This document shows positions 18,545-33,269 of a stretch of DNA of 47,905 nucleotides, piece after piece. The notes under the pieces were generated by a model, which had not been told where the DNA came from, searched no databases, and saw only the letters and a list, made by a program, of their open reading frames with translations. The number at the start of each line of letters is the position of its first letter. The stretch's first letter is position 1. Both the position numbers and the translations under genes were made by a program. This stretch comes from Oceanospirillaceae bacterium. GTDB lineage: Bacteria; Pseudomonadota; Gammaproteobacteria; Pseudomonadales; Balneatricaceae. The stretch lies in contig JABXIM010000003.1 of assembly GCA_013373085.1 (NCBI GenBank), positions 1 through 47,905 of the forward strand, written 5' to 3'.

Positions 18545-19552
18545 ATGACCGCTCCGGTACTGATGCTGGACCTGGAAGGCACGCAGCTCACCGCTGAAGA
18601 AGCGGCGCGCCTGACCCGGCCTGGCGTGGGCGGGCTGATACTGTTCAGCCGCAACTACCAAAACCCCGACCAACTGCGCGAGCTGGTGGCATCCGTGCGG
18701 GCCGTGGCCCCCGGGCTGCTGATCGCGGTGGATCACGAGGGCGGCCGGGTGCAGCGTTTTCGTGACGGTTTTACGTGGCTGCCGCCGATGGGCGCGCTGG
18801 CGCGGCGATATACGGCCGATCAGGGCGCGGCGCTGGCCGAGGCCAAGGAGCTCGGGTGGCTGATGGCGTCCGAGCTGGTCGCGCTGGATATCGACCTCAG
18901 TTTCGCGCCGGTGCTGGATCTGGATTACGGTCGTAGCCGGGTGATCGGCGATCGCGCCTTCGGTTCCGACCCCGCGGCGGTTGCCGCGCTGGCCGGCGCC
19001 TTCGTTTGCGGCATGGGCGAGGCCGGTATGGCCGCGACTGGCAAGCACTTTCCGGGGCATGGCTGGGCCGAGGCGGATTCCCATCACGAGATCCCCACCG
19101 ACGAGCGCGAATTCGGGGTCATCGCCGCGGCCGACATGCAGCCGTTTTCCGTGCTGATTGGCGAGGGGCTGGCTGGCATCATGCCGGCGCATGTGATTTA
19201 CACCGCGGTCGACGATCGGCCCGCGGGCTTTTCCCGTCACTGGCTGCAGCGGGTGCTGCGCGGCGAACTCGGTTTCGACGGCGTTATTTTCAGCGACGAC
19301 CTGAGCATGGAAGGTGCTGGCTTCGCAGGCGGTTACAGCGCCCGCGCGGCGCGTGCGCTGGAGGCCGGCTGCGACATGCTGCTGGTGTGCAATAACCCTC
19401 AGGGGGCCTGCGAGGTGCTTGACTGGCTGGACGAACATCCGGCGGCACCGGGCCGTGACCCGGTTAGGCTGCGCCGTCGCCAGGTGTCATCGCCCGACAG
19501 CGTGCGGCTGGCCAGTGCCCGCGTGCTGGCAGCGCGGCTAAGGGAGGGCTGA
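18545..19552 (+). CDS. nagZ: Beta-N-acetylglucosaminidase NagZ (murein recycling)
   Basis: Cytosolic family GH3 enzyme that removes GlcNAc from anhydro-muropeptides, producing the signals that control AmpC-type beta-lactamases in some species. 335 residues, single TIM-barrel domain. Visible motifs: VDHEGGRVQRF (substrate loop), KHFPGHGWAEADSHHE (the NagZ signature with the catalytic His on a flexible loop) and FDGVIFSDDLSMEGA with nucleophile Asp. It is preceded by AAAGGA and followed after 4 nt by the MscS-type gene. Confidence 0.95.
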   Translation: MTAPVLMLDLEGTQLTAEEAARLTRPGVGGLILFSRNYQNPDQLRELVASVRAVAPGLLIAVDHEGGRVQRFRDGFTWLPPMGALARRYTADQGAALAEAKELGWLMASELVALDIDLSFAPVLDLDYGRSRVIGDRAFGSDPAAVAALAGAFVCGMGEAGMAATGKHFPGHGWAEADSHHEIPTDEREFGVIAAADMQPFSVLIGEGLAGIMPAHVIYTAVDDRPAGFSRHWLQRVLRGELGFDGVIFSDDLSMEGAGFAGGYSARAARALEAGCDMLLVCNNPQGACEVLDWLDEHPAAPGRDPVRLRRRQVSSPDSVRLASARVLAARLREG

Positions 19553-19556
19553 CGCG

Positions 19557-20690
19557 ATGTGGCAGGAGTTTATCGATCAGCTGTTGCTTTACTGGCCGTT
19601 CGGGCCGGAGTCGCGCTGGGTGATCCCGGTGTTCCTGATTGTCTTTCTGACCATGCTGGCGAACTATCTGTCGAACCGGTTGTTCGCCAAGCTGCACGAC
19701 AAGCTCGCCCGTACCCGTAACGTCTGGGATGACCTGGTGCTCGACTCGGCGCGGCGCCCGGTGGCTGCGCTGGTCTGGGTGTTCGGCGCCGGCTGGGCGC
19801 TGGAAGTAATCGATCGCCGCACCGGCACCAGCCTGATGGACGTGGCCGAGCCGATGCGGCGGATGGCCGTGATCCTGCTGATCACCTGGTTCCTGGTGCG
19901 GCTGATCAAGGGCGCGGAAGAGGCGCTGGTGTCGCCGGACAGGGTCAAGACGCCTATGGATCTGACCACGGCGTCGGCGATCGGCAAGTTGCTGAGGCTG
20001 TCGGTGATCATTACCTCGGTGCTGGTGGTGCTGCAGAGCTTCGGTTACAGCATCTCCGGGGTGCTGGCGTTCGGTGGTATAGGCGGCATTGCAGTCGGCT
20101 TCGCCGCCAAGGATCTGCTGTCGAATTTCTTCGGCGGTTTGATGATCTACCTCGACCGCCCGTTCAAGGTCGGCGACTGGATCCGCTCGCCGGACCAGAA
20201 TATAGAAGGCACCGTCGAGGATATCGGCTGGCGTCAGACGCGTATTCGCACCTTCGACAAGCGCCCGCTCTACGTGCCCAACGCCACCTTCGCCAATATT
20301 TCGGTCGAGAACCCTTCACGTATGACCCACCGACGTATCTACGAAACCATCGGTGTGCGTTATGACGATGTGCAGCGGGTAGAGCAGATCGTTGCGGATG
20401 TGCGCAGCATGCTCAGCGAGCATCCGGAGATCGATCAGTCGCAGACCCTGATTGTGAACTTCAACAGCTTCGGCCCCTGTTCGCTGGACTTCTTCGTCTA
20501 CACCTTCACCAAAACGGTGAACTGGGAGCATTACCACAAGGTCAAGCAGGACGTGTTGCTCAGGATTGCCGGGATCATCGATGGTCACGGCGCCGAGATC
20601 GCCTTCCCGACCCAGACGCTGCATATGGCGTCGCTGCCGGAGGCCCTGACGCAGGCGGTCCGTCCGGAACCTGAGGTCGCGAAATCCTGA
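19557..20690 (+). CDS. MscS-family mechanosensitive ion channel
   Basis: Inner-membrane channel opened by membrane tension to protect against osmotic downshock. 377 residues with about four to five N-terminal helices, then the pore helix and beta domain with the family pattern GGIGGIAVGFAAKDLLSNFF, GGLMIYLDRPFKVGDWIRSP and VEDIGWRQTRIRTFDKRPLY, followed by a soluble C-terminal domain. It is of medium size, closer to the YbdG/YnaI type than to minimal MscS. GGAGGG precedes the ATG, and it begins 4 nt after nagZ, so the two are probably cotranscribed. Confidence 0.9.
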   Translation: MWQEFIDQLLLYWPFGPESRWVIPVFLIVFLTMLANYLSNRLFAKLHDKLARTRNVWDDLVLDSARRPVAALVWVFGAGWALEVIDRRTGTSLMDVAEPMRRMAVILLITWFLVRLIKGAEEALVSPDRVKTPMDLTTASAIGKLLRLSVIITSVLVVLQSFGYSISGVLAFGGIGGIAVGFAAKDLLSNFFGGLMIYLDRPFKVGDWIRSPDQNIEGTVEDIGWRQTRIRTFDKRPLYVPNATFANISVENPSRMTHRRIYETIGVRYDDVQRVEQIVADVRSMLSEHPEIDQSQTLIVNFNSFGPCSLDFFVYTFTKTVNWEHYHKVKQDVLLRIAGIIDGHGAEIAFPTQTLHMASLPEALTQAVRPEPEVAKS

Positions 20691-20743
20691 AGGCGTCCGT
20701 TGGAGTCACACTCCTCGGAGAACGAGCCGGGGCGCTCCGGTTA

Positions 20744-20829
20744 TTCGTGGGAGCGGCGCCTCGCTGCGAATCGTTCGCAACCAAGCCTCTAGGGATAAAA
20801 GCTTCGTCGCGGGGCGCGACTCCCACGAA
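20744..20829. repeat. REPIN: two REP units in inverted orientation
   Basis: A left unit, TTCGTGGGAGCGGCGCCTCG then CTGCGAATCG, is followed after about 30 bp by an inverted unit ending CGCGACTCCCACGAA. The outer arms TTCGTGGGA and TCCCACGAA are perfect. This is the paired arrangement called REPIN in pseudomonads. It sits between convergent mscS-type and csiV-like genes. The left unit matches that at 2436-2463 almost base for base. Confidence 0.8.
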
Positions 20830-20979
20830 GCGGCGCCTGCACCCGGCGGGGGGCAGGCGAACGGTTTCTCGCCAGGGTGTATCGGAGGTTTCCTGAAGTG
20901 CGAGCTGCGTCCTGCGACGAATGATTTCGTACCGTGCCGGGCTCGTTCGCACCGGGGTGGCGCACCTACGACTCACCAC

Positions 20980-21638
20980 TCACCTCTGTATCACCACCAG
21001 CATGCCGAACAACGGGTGATCGATATAGTGGATCTCGTCCACCTCGATGCGACGACTGGTTTTCAGGTTGGCGCTGAGGATTTTGTCGTCGCTGGCGCCG
21101 GAGCCGGCAGGGGCCTTGAAGCTGTAGTAGAGGTCCGGGTGAATGTTCAGATACTCGTCCAGGTCGAGCGTCACGTAACCATCCAGCTCGTAGGCATTGT
21201 TGGGCATCAGTTTGCCGCCTCGCAGTCGTACCGGAAGGGCGCTTGCTGCGTCCCCGACGGGCTGGTACCAGGCGCCATGGAACAGGGTGTGATAGTCGGC
21301 CTCCTCGGTCAGGCGATTCTTCTCCGCCGTCAGCACCAGGTTGTTGGCCGGCAGTCGCTGGTAGGCGCCGTTGCCGTTGTTGCCGAGCTCAATGGCGTCG
21401 GCGCGGCGGGGAATTTCCAGGGCGCGCCAGTCCTGCTCCTTGAGCGCGGCGGGCGAGGTATGCGCGAACACCAGCACTTCGATCTTGTACCAGGGTTCTT
21501 CTGCGCCGGCCGGCAGGCTCAGGCAGGCCAGCGCCAGAAGCGCATGGCCGCAGGCGCCGGCACTTCGGGTCAGGGATCTGAGCAGACCCAGGGCGCGGCC
21601 CAGCCGCGCCAGCAGGGGGCAGAAACGATCGAATCTCA

Positions 21639-21639
<1 letters not shown>
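20980..21639 (-). CDS. CsiV-like envelope protein (PF10972-type)
   Basis: 219 residues. An N-terminal signal or anchor segment runs to about residue 47 (ALLALACLSLPAGAEE). The mature part begins PWYKIEVLVFAHTSP and ends in EIHYIDHPLFGMLVVIQR, both recognisable in the CsiV peptidoglycan-binding family found next to mfd in many gammaproteobacteria. The start ATG overlaps the mfd stop codon (TGATGA), so it is translated in tandem with mfd. The exact role in wall integrity here is inferred from the family. Confidence 0.75.
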
Positions 21640-25073
<3,434 letters not shown>

Positions 25074-25250
25074 TGCTGACTCCTTGGCGTGAAAAAAGCA
25101 GCAAGCTCCAGTCTGAAGCAGCAAGTCGCGGGTGCCGGTCCTGTTGCTCGTCGTTTGATGCTGCTTTACATACTCCCCGGCGCGGCCAGCGCATGTGCCA
25201 TGAGCGTCGGGCGCGGATCCAATATCCGGGGGCTTGAAAAGCCGCTTATG

Positions 25251-25269
25251 TTACCGCTTGCGGCGGTAA
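25251..25269. promoter_or_regulatory. Dyad between divergent mfd and gap
   Basis: TTACCGC at 25251-25257 and GCGGTAA at 25263-25269 form a perfect 7-bp inverted repeat with a 5-nt spacer, about 145 nt upstream of the gap start in a 338-bp divergent intergenic region. The form is that of a repressor operator, for instance for the glycolytic/gluconeogenic control of gap, but I cannot name the regulator. Confidence 0.35.
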
Positions 25270-25411
25270 AAGGGCAGGGGATGTGGGGCGTGCTCCCAGG
25301 GAGCGTCGTTATTGTGCCAAAGGATGAGGGCGCGCTATTTGCCCCGGTGCGGTTATTCGAGGATAATGCGCGCGCAGCCAATTTCAGCCCTGAAGTTTTT
25401 TGGAGTGACCC

Positions 25412-26851
25412 GTGAGCCAAGAACAAGTTTTCGCAGACTGGAAAGCGCGTGAAGCGCGGGCAGAGGACATGGTGCCGTTGATCGGCCGCCTCTACCGTGA
25501 CCGCAACGTTGAGACATCTGTCTTCGGACGCCTGATCCACAAGCGTTCTGTCATCGATATCCTGAAAGCGCACCGTTTTGCGCGCCAGATGATGGAAGGT
25601 GAGGAAGAGCTCAGCGTACACGATACTTATCCGGTTCTCGAAGCTGTCGATAAACTCGGTGTCGCCAATGCCCACGTGGATGTTGGCAAGCTGATCATCA
25701 AATTCCGTCACGAAGGCAATGGCGATCTCGACGCCTTCCTCAGGAAAGAGCTTGAGAGTGTCATTGGCGCGCCGGAGCGTGAGCCGACCGACGTGGTCCT
25801 GTACGGTTTCGGCCGTATCGGTCGTCTGCTGGCCCGTCTGCTCATCGAGCGTACCGGCGGCGGTCAGTCGCTGCGTCTGCGTGCCATCGTCGTGCGCAAG
25901 GGCAATGCCGACAACGACCTGGAAAAGCGTGCCAGCCTGCTGCGTCGCGATTCCGTCCACGGCTCGTTCAAGGGCACCATCGTCGTCGATGAGGAAAACC
26001 AGGCGATCGTGGCCAACGGCAACGTTATCAAGGTCATCTTCGCCGATGCGCCGGATACCATCGACTACACCGCCTACGGCATCAGCAATGCGCTGGTCAT
26101 CGACAACACCGGCAAGTGGCGCGATGCCGACGGCCTCAGTCTGCACCTGCGCGCCAATGGCGTTGCTCGCGTGCTGCTGACCGCGCCGGGCAAGGGCATC
26201 AAGAACATCGTCATGGGCGTCAACCACGGCGATATCGCCGACGAAGACCGTATCCTGTCGGCCGCCTCCTGCACCACTAATGCCATCACGCCGGTGCTGA
26301 AGATGATCAACGACGAGTTCGGTGTGGTCAACGGCCACGTCGAAACCGTTCACTCCTACACCAACGACCAGAACCTGATCGACAACTACCACAAGGGCGA
26401 TCGCCGTGGTCGTGCCGCCGGGCTGAACATGGTCATCACCGAGACCGGTGCCGCCAAGGCTGTTTCCAAGGCGCTGCCGGTGCTGGAAGGCAAGCTGACC
26501 GGCAATGCCATCCGCGTGCCGACGCCGAACGTCTCCATGGCGATCCTGAACCTGAACCTGGAGAAGGCCACCACCAAGGACGAGCTGAACGACTTCCTGC
26601 GCAACGCCGCGCTGTTTTCCGATCTGCAGAAGCAGATCGACTACAGCAACTCGCCGGAAGCGGTCTCCACCGATTTCGTCGGCTCCCGCGCTGCAGGCGT
26701 GGTCGATGGTCTGGCGACCATCGTCGACGGCAACCGCTGCGTACTCTACGTCTGGTACGACAACGAGTTCGGCTACAGCTGCCAGGTGTTCCGCATGATG
26801 CAGGCCATGGCGCACTGCACCCTGCCGGCTTTCCCGCCGAAAGATATCTGA
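25412..26851 (+). CDS. gap: Glyceraldehyde-3-phosphate dehydrogenase, long form
   Basis: Interconverts glyceraldehyde 3-phosphate and 1,3-bisphosphoglycerate with NAD(P). 479 residues, about 140 longer than the usual enzyme. The NAD-binding fold starts only at VVLYGFGRIGRLLARLL (about 128), after a helical N-terminal extension. Catalytic Cys287 lies in AASCTTNAITPVL, and the active-site His in HSYTNDQNLIDN. This long form next to mfd and nqr is what I recall from Pseudomonas and related genera, where it is regarded as a gluconeogenic-type paralogue. GTG start at 25412 with TGGAGTG upstream. Confidence 0.93.
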   Translation: MSQEQVFADWKAREARAEDMVPLIGRLYRDRNVETSVFGRLIHKRSVIDILKAHRFARQMMEGEEELSVHDTYPVLEAVDKLGVANAHVDVGKLIIKFRHEGNGDLDAFLRKELESVIGAPEREPTDVVLYGFGRIGRLLARLLIERTGGGQSLRLRAIVVRKGNADNDLEKRASLLRRDSVHGSFKGTIVVDEENQAIVANGNVIKVIFADAPDTIDYTAYGISNALVIDNTGKWRDADGLSLHLRANGVARVLLTAPGKGIKNIVMGVNHGDIADEDRILSAASCTTNAITPVLKMINDEFGVVNGHVETVHSYTNDQNLIDNYHKGDRRGRAAGLNMVITETGAAKAVSKALPVLEGKLTGNAIRVPTPNVSMAILNLNLEKATTKDELNDFLRNAALFSDLQKQIDYSNSPEAVSTDFVGSRAAGVVDGLATIVDGNRCVLYVWYDNEFGYSCQVFRMMQAMAHCTLPAFPPKDI

Positions 26852-26857
26852 TCTTTC

Positions 26858-26885
26858 GGTGACGGGTGACGCGTCACCCGTCACC
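26858..26885. repeat. Perfect 28-bp palindrome after gap
   Basis: Reads GGTGACGGGTGACG then its exact reverse complement CGTCACCCGTCACC, with no loop. It starts 6 nt after the gap stop. Each arm contains two copies of GGTGACG. As RNA it could fold as a stem with a tight loop and protect or end the gap transcript, but no T run follows. As DNA it is a perfect two-fold site. Confidence 0.85.
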
Positions 26886-26892
26886 CTCCTGC

Positions 26893-27117
26893 GGGAGCCG
26901 CGTACCCAAACTTACGGGCACTTCCCCGCGGCGAAGCTTTTCGCCGCAGCGACCTGTTCGAGACGGGGCGCCGCTCCTGCGATAATCGCTTACCGCTCCC
27001 CCGGCATTAGCTACTGCAATGCCAGGATTCCCGTCGTCTATGGCGGTTACCGCTTACCACCCACCACTCGCCGCACTGTTGGGTTGCGTCTGCTTCGCAC
27101 ACTCCGCCCAACCTACG
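26893..27117. repeat. Decayed REP units and a GTTGGG...CCCAAC hairpin unit
   Basis: The gap-nqrA spacer (about 560 bp) holds no gene. It contains GGGAGCCGCG near 26893 facing CGGGGCGCCGCTCCTGCGA near 26963-26981, resembling a degenerate REPIN. Inside it is the hairpin GCGGCGAA/TTCGCCGC at 26928-26947. Further on, GTTGGG at 27078-27083 pairs with CCCAAC at 27107-27112, followed by CTACG, similar to the unit at 34583-34618. Confidence 0.55.
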
Positions 27118-27234
27118 CCTAACGTCTAACGCCTGACCAATCTTTTTTTGCCTGTTTTTCGTACAGCTGTTTAAAGGTCGTTGAAAATTATCGAAATTTG
27201 TATACGGGAATGGGTGCCATAGGGTCGGGCTTTG

Positions 27235-27264
27235 TAGAAAAGCACGGCTGCGCTCAGTTATACT
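27235..27264 (+). promoter_or_regulatory. Possible nqr operon promoter
   Basis: TATACT at 27259-27264 is a good -10 element in an otherwise GC-rich stretch. TAGAAA at 27235-27240 is a weak -35 candidate with an 18-bp spacer. This would give a leader of about 140 nt before nqrA. The -35 match is poor, so an activator may be needed. Assigned by eye only. Confidence 0.35.
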
Positions 27265-27397
27265 AACGCGGATTTTTTGGGTGGGGTTTCTCTTTCCTTG
27301 GAACGACAACAAGCGCATTCCGACACAGTCGCCGGGGACAGGTGTCTGTAATTCGGGATGGTTTTGAGGCGAAGACCTGAGACAAATTTCAACGTGA

Positions 27398-28750
<1,353 letters not shown>

Positions 28751-28753
28751 TCC

Positions 28754-29962
28754 ATGAGCCTGAGAAACGTTCTGGACAAAATGGAGCCGCATTTCCACAA
28801 GGGCGGCAAGTACGAAAACTGGTATGCGCTCTACGAAGCGGTCGATACCATTTTCTACACCCCGGGCTACGTAACCAAGAGCGCGGCCCACGTGCGCGAC
28901 GGCATCGACCTCAAGCGCATGATGATCCTGGTGTGGATGTGCACTTTCCCGGCCGTGTTCTTCGGCCTCTATAACGTCGGCTTCCAGGCCAACACCGCCA
29001 TGGCGTCGCTCGGTATCACCGAGCCGAATACCTGGCAGGGCGCCATTGCCGCAGGGCTGACGTCGTTCAATCCGGACAGCCTCTGGGACAACATCATCCA
29101 CGGTGCGGTCTACTGGATCCCGATCTACGCCGTGACCTTCGTGGTCGGCGGTTTCTGGGAAGTGCTGTTCGCGATGAAGCGCGGCCACGAAGTCAACGAA
29201 GGTTTCTTCGTGACCTCGATCCTGTTCTCGCTGATTCTGCCGCCGACCATTCCGCTGTGGCAGGTCGCCCTGGGCATCAGCTTCGGCGTCGTGATCGGCA
29301 AGGAAGTGTTCGGCGGTACCGGTAAGAACTTCCTCAACCCGGCGCTGACCGGTCGCGCCTTCCTGTTCTTCGCCTATCCGGCGCAGATGTCGGGCGATGC
29401 GATCTGGACCGCGGTTGACGGCTTCTCCGGCGCCACTCCGCTGGGCCTGGCGGCTCAGGGCGGCGTCGACGCTATCCTGGCGCAGAACATCACCTGGTTC
29501 GATGCCTTCATGGGCAGCATCCAGGGTTCCGTCGGTGAAACCTCCGCCTTCGCCATCCTGATCGGCGGCCTGATTTTGGTGTATGCCAAGATTGCGGCCT
29601 GGCGCATTGTTGCCGGCGTACTGGTCGGTACCATCGCCACAACCGTGCTGCTGAACCTGATCGGCTCCGAGACCAACCCGATGTTCAGCCTGCCGTTCTA
29701 CTGGCACCTGGTACTGGGTGGCTATGCCTTCGGCCTGTTCTTCATGGCCACAGACCCGGTATCGGCATCGATGACCAACACCGGCAAATGGTGGTTCGGC
29801 GCGCTGATCGGCGTCATGGTCGTGCTGATCCGTGTGGTCAACCCGGCGTTCCCGGAAGGCATGATGCTGGCGATCCTGTTCGGTAACCTCTTCGCACCGC
29901 TGATCGACAACTTCGTGGTGCAGGCGAACATCAAGCGGAGGATGAAGCGCAATGGCGGCTAA
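28754..29962 (+). CDS. nqrB: Na+-NQR subunit B
   Basis: Integral membrane subunit carrying covalent FMN and riboflavin and forming part of the sodium path. 402 residues with about 10 helices after a long cytoplasmic N-terminus ([20 protein letters not shown]). The FMN attachment threonine is Thr228 in GFSGATPLG, the site modified by ApbE, which is encoded in the same operon. AAGGAGG precedes the ATG. It overlaps nqrC by 11 nt. Confidence 0.96.
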   Translation: MSLRNVLDKMEPHFHKGGKYENWYALYEAVDTIFYTPGYVTKSAAHVRDGIDLKRMMILVWMCTFPAVFFGLYNVGFQANTAMASLGITEPNTWQGAIAAGLTSFNPDSLWDNIIHGAVYWIPIYAVTFVVGGFWEVLFAMKRGHEVNEGFFVTSILFSLILPPTIPLWQVALGISFGVVIGKEVFGGTGKNFLNPALTGRAFLFFAYPAQMSGDAIWTAVDGFSGATPLGLAAQGGVDAILAQNITWFDAFMGSIQGSVGETSAFAILIGGLILVYAKIAAWRIVAGVLVGTIATTVLLNLIGSETNPMFSLPFYWHLVLGGYAFGLFFMATDPVSASMTNTGKWWFGALIGVMVVLIRVVNPAFPEGMMLAILFGNLFAPLIDNFVVQANIKRRMKRNGG

Positions 29963-30731
29963 TAACGATACGATCGGTAAGACGCTTACCGTCACGATCC
30001 TGCTGTGTGTGATCTGCTCTGTCGTGGTATCCGCCGCAGCGGTCCTGCTGAAACCGCAGCAGGTTTCCAACAAGGAACTGGACCGCAAGTCCAACATTCT
30101 GGCCGCGGCTGGCATCAGTGATCCGTCTCAGTCGGTCGACGAGCTGTTCTCCCAGATCACCACCAAGGTGGTCGATCTGGAAACCGGCAAGTTCACCGAT
30201 ACGGTGGACCCGGCCACCTACGACGCCAACAAGGCGGCGAAGGACCCCGCACAGTCGGTGAAGCTGGATCGTGGCGTGGATATTGCTTCGATCAAACGTC
30301 AGGCCAAGTACATGCCTGTCTACCTGGTGCAGAGCGGTGATCAGATCGAGAAGATCATCCTGCCGGTGCATGGCTATGGCCTCTGGTCTACGCTTTATGG
30401 CTTCCTGGCGCTGGAAGGCGACCTTAATACCGTTGTCGGGCTGGGCTTCTACTCCCATGCCGAAACCCCGGGTCTGGGTGGTGAAGTCGACAACCCGGCC
30501 TGGAAAGCACTGTGGCCCGGCAAGAAAGTCTATGACGAAGGCTCCATGGATCCGAAACTGCACCTGATCAAGGGCAGCGTCGATCCGTCATCGCCGAAAG
30601 CGGTGCATGAAGTCGACGGTCTGTCCGGTGCGACCCTGACCAGCAAGGGTGTCACCAACCTGGTGCAGTTCTGGCTCGGCGAAAACGGCTATGCGCCGTT
30701 CCTGGCCAACCTGAAAGCAGGGGAGGCGTAA
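29952..30731 (+). CDS. nqrC: Na+-NQR subunit C
   Basis: Membrane-anchored flavoprotein subunit passing electrons to NqrB. 259 residues: one N-terminal helix at about 10-34 and a periplasmic FMN domain with the flavinylation motif LSGATLTS, Thr228. The gene starts inside the end of nqrB behind GCGGAGGA, implying coupled translation. Confidence 0.95.
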   Translation: MAANNDTIGKTLTVTILLCVICSVVVSAAAVLLKPQQVSNKELDRKSNILAAAGISDPSQSVDELFSQITTKVVDLETGKFTDTVDPATYDANKAAKDPAQSVKLDRGVDIASIKRQAKYMPVYLVQSGDQIEKIILPVHGYGLWSTLYGFLALEGDLNTVVGLGFYSHAETPGLGGEVDNPAWKALWPGKKVYDEGSMDPKLHLIKGSVDPSSPKAVHEVDGLSGATLTSKGVTNLVQFWLGENGYAPFLANLKAGEA

Positions 30732-30734
30732 GTT

Positions 30735-31394
30735 ATGTCAGCTACCAAACAAGTCCTGACGAAACCGATTTTCGCGAACAACCCGATTGCGCTGCAGATC
30801 CTCGGTATCTGCTCGGCGCTGGCGGTCACCTCCAACCTCAATACAGCGCTTGTCATGGCGCTGGCGGTAACGGTGGTGACGGCGTTCTCGAACTTCTTCG
30901 TCTCTCTGGTCCGCAACCAGATTCCGGGCAACATCCGTATCATCTGCCAGATGACCATCATTGCGTCACTGGTAATCGTGGTCGATCAGTTCCTCAAGGC
31001 CTACGCCTACGAGATCTCCAAGCAGCTGTCGGTCTTCGTTGGCCTGATCATCACCAACTGCATCGTGATGGGGCGTGCCGAAGCCTTCGCCATGAAGAAC
31101 CCGCCGGTTATCTCCTTCCTGGACGGTATCGGTAACGGTCTCGGCTACGGTGCGGTACTGATGTTCGTCGGCTTTATCCGCGAACTGTTCGGCGCCGGAT
31201 CGCTGTTCGGTATCGAAATCCTGGCCCAGGTCAAGGATGGTGGCTGGTACCAGGCCAACGGCCTGCTGCTGTTGCCGCCGAGCGCATTCTTTATCATCGG
31301 CATGTTCATCTGGATCATTCGCTCCTGGAAGAAAGACCAGGTCGAAGAGCCGGAGTACGTGCTGGCCCCGAACAGCAAGAAGGAGGCTGTGTAA
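30735..31394 (+). CDS. nqrD: Na+-NQR subunit D
   Basis: Integral membrane subunit, about six helices, homologous to RnfE. 219 residues. Together with NqrE it forms the membrane core and holds an iron-sulfur centre between the two subunits; a conserved Cys lies in [16 protein letters not shown] near the N-terminus and another in [14 protein letters not shown]. It starts 3 nt after nqrC. Confidence 0.95.
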   Translation: MSATKQVLTKPIFANNPIALQILGICSALAVTSNLNTALVMALAVTVVTAFSNFFVSLVRNQIPGNIRIICQMTIIASLVIVVDQFLKAYAYEISKQLSVFVGLIITNCIVMGRAEAFAMKNPPVISFLDGIGNGLGYGAVLMFVGFIRELFGAGSLFGIEILAQVKDGGWYQANGLLLLPPSAFFIIGMFIWIIRSWKKDQVEEPEYVLAPNSKKEAV

Positions 31395-31397
31395 ATC

Positions 31398-32006
<609 letters not shown>

Positions 32007-32039
32007 GGAACATGATCAACAGAAGGAAGGTTAAAGCCC

Positions 32040-33266
32040 ATGAATGCTGAAATCGTTCTCGGCGTTGTCATGTTTACCGCGGTGGTGCTGGCACTGGTCG
32101 CGGTTATCCTGGCAGCCCGATCCAAGCTGGTAAGCACCGGCAACGTCCATATCGAAATCAACGGCGATCCTGAGAAGAGCATCACCGTTCCGGCCGGCGG
32201 CAAGCTGCTGAGCACGCTGGCCAACGCCGGTATCTTCGTCCCGTCCGCCTGCGGCGGCGGCGGCACCTGCGCCCAGTGCAAGTGCGTCGTCGAAGAGGGC
32301 GGCGGCTCGATGCTGCCGACCGAGGAGTCCCACTTCAACCTGCGTGAAGCGAAGGAAGGCTGGCGTCTGTCCTGCCAGGTCGCGGTCAAGCAGGATATGA
32401 AGATCGAGCTCGAAGACGATGTCTTCGGGGTCAAGAAGTGGGAGTGCACCGTCGAGTCCAACCCGAACGTCGCCACCTTCATCAAGGAGCTGACGCTGCG
32501 TCTGCCGGAAGGCGAGAACGTCGACTTCCGTGCCGGCGGTTACGTTCAGCTGGAAGCGCCGCCGCACGAGGTCCACTACAAGGACTTCGATATCGACAAG
32601 GAATATCACCCGGACTGGGACAAGTTCAACATCTGGCAGTACGTGTCCAAGGTCGACGAGACCGTGATCCGTGCCTACTCGATGGCGAACTACCCGGAAG
32701 AGAAGGGGATCGTCAAGTTCAACATCCGTATCGCGTCGCCGCCTCCGGGCACCAACCACCCGCCGGGCCAGATGTCGTCGTACGTCTTCAGCCTCAAGCC
32801 GGGCGACAAGATCACCGTGTACGGGCCCTTCGGCGAGTTCTTCGCCAAGGATACCGACAACGAAATGGTCTTCATCGGCGGTGGCGCCGGTATGGCGCCG
32901 ATGCGTTCGCATATCTTCGACCAGCTGAAGCGACTGAACTCCAAGCGCAAGATCAGCTTCTGGTACGGCGCGCGCTCCATGCGCGAGGCGTTCTACGGCG
33001 AAGAGTACGATCAGCTGCAGGCGGAGAACGAAAACTTCCAGTGGCATCTGGCGCTGTCCGATCCGCTGCCGGAAGACAACTGGACCGGTTACACCGGCTT
33101 CATCCACAACGTGCTGTACGAGCACTATCTGAAGGACCATGAGGCGCCGGAAGATTGCGAGTACTACATGTGCGGACCGCCCATGATGAACGCCGCCGTC
33201 ATTCAGATGCTGCTCGACCTCGGTGTCGAACGGGAAAACATCTTCCTCGACGACTTCGGTGGTTAA
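32040..33266 (+). CDS. nqrF: Na+-NQR subunit F (NADH dehydrogenase module)
   Basis: Entry point for electrons from NADH. 408 residues: one N-terminal helix (about 4-26), a plant-type 2Fe-2S ferredoxin domain with Cys71, Cys77, Cys80 and Cys112 ([19 protein letters not shown]), then a ferredoxin-reductase-like domain with FAD motif RAYSMAN and NADH-binding [12 protein letters not shown] and CGPPMMN. It ends FLDDFGG. AGAAGGAAGG lies upstream of the ATG. All cofactor motifs are present. Confidence 0.97.
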   Translation: MNAEIVLGVVMFTAVVLALVAVILAARSKLVSTGNVHIEINGDPEKSITVPAGGKLLSTLANAGIFVPSACGGGGTCAQCKCVVEEGGGSMLPTEESHFNLREAKEGWRLSCQVAVKQDMKIELEDDVFGVKKWECTVESNPNVATFIKELTLRLPEGENVDFRAGGYVQLEAPPHEVHYKDFDIDKEYHPDWDKFNIWQYVSKVDETVIRAYSMANYPEEKGIVKFNIRIASPPPGTNHPPGQMSSYVFSLKPGDKITVYGPFGEFFAKDTDNEMVFIGGGAGMAPMRSHIFDQLKRLNSKRKISFWYGARSMREAFYGEEYDQLQAENENFQWHLALSDPLPEDNWTGYTGFIHNVLYEHYLKDHEAPEDCEYYMCGPPMMNAAVIQMLLDLGVERENIFLDDFGG

Positions 33267-33269
33267 TCG

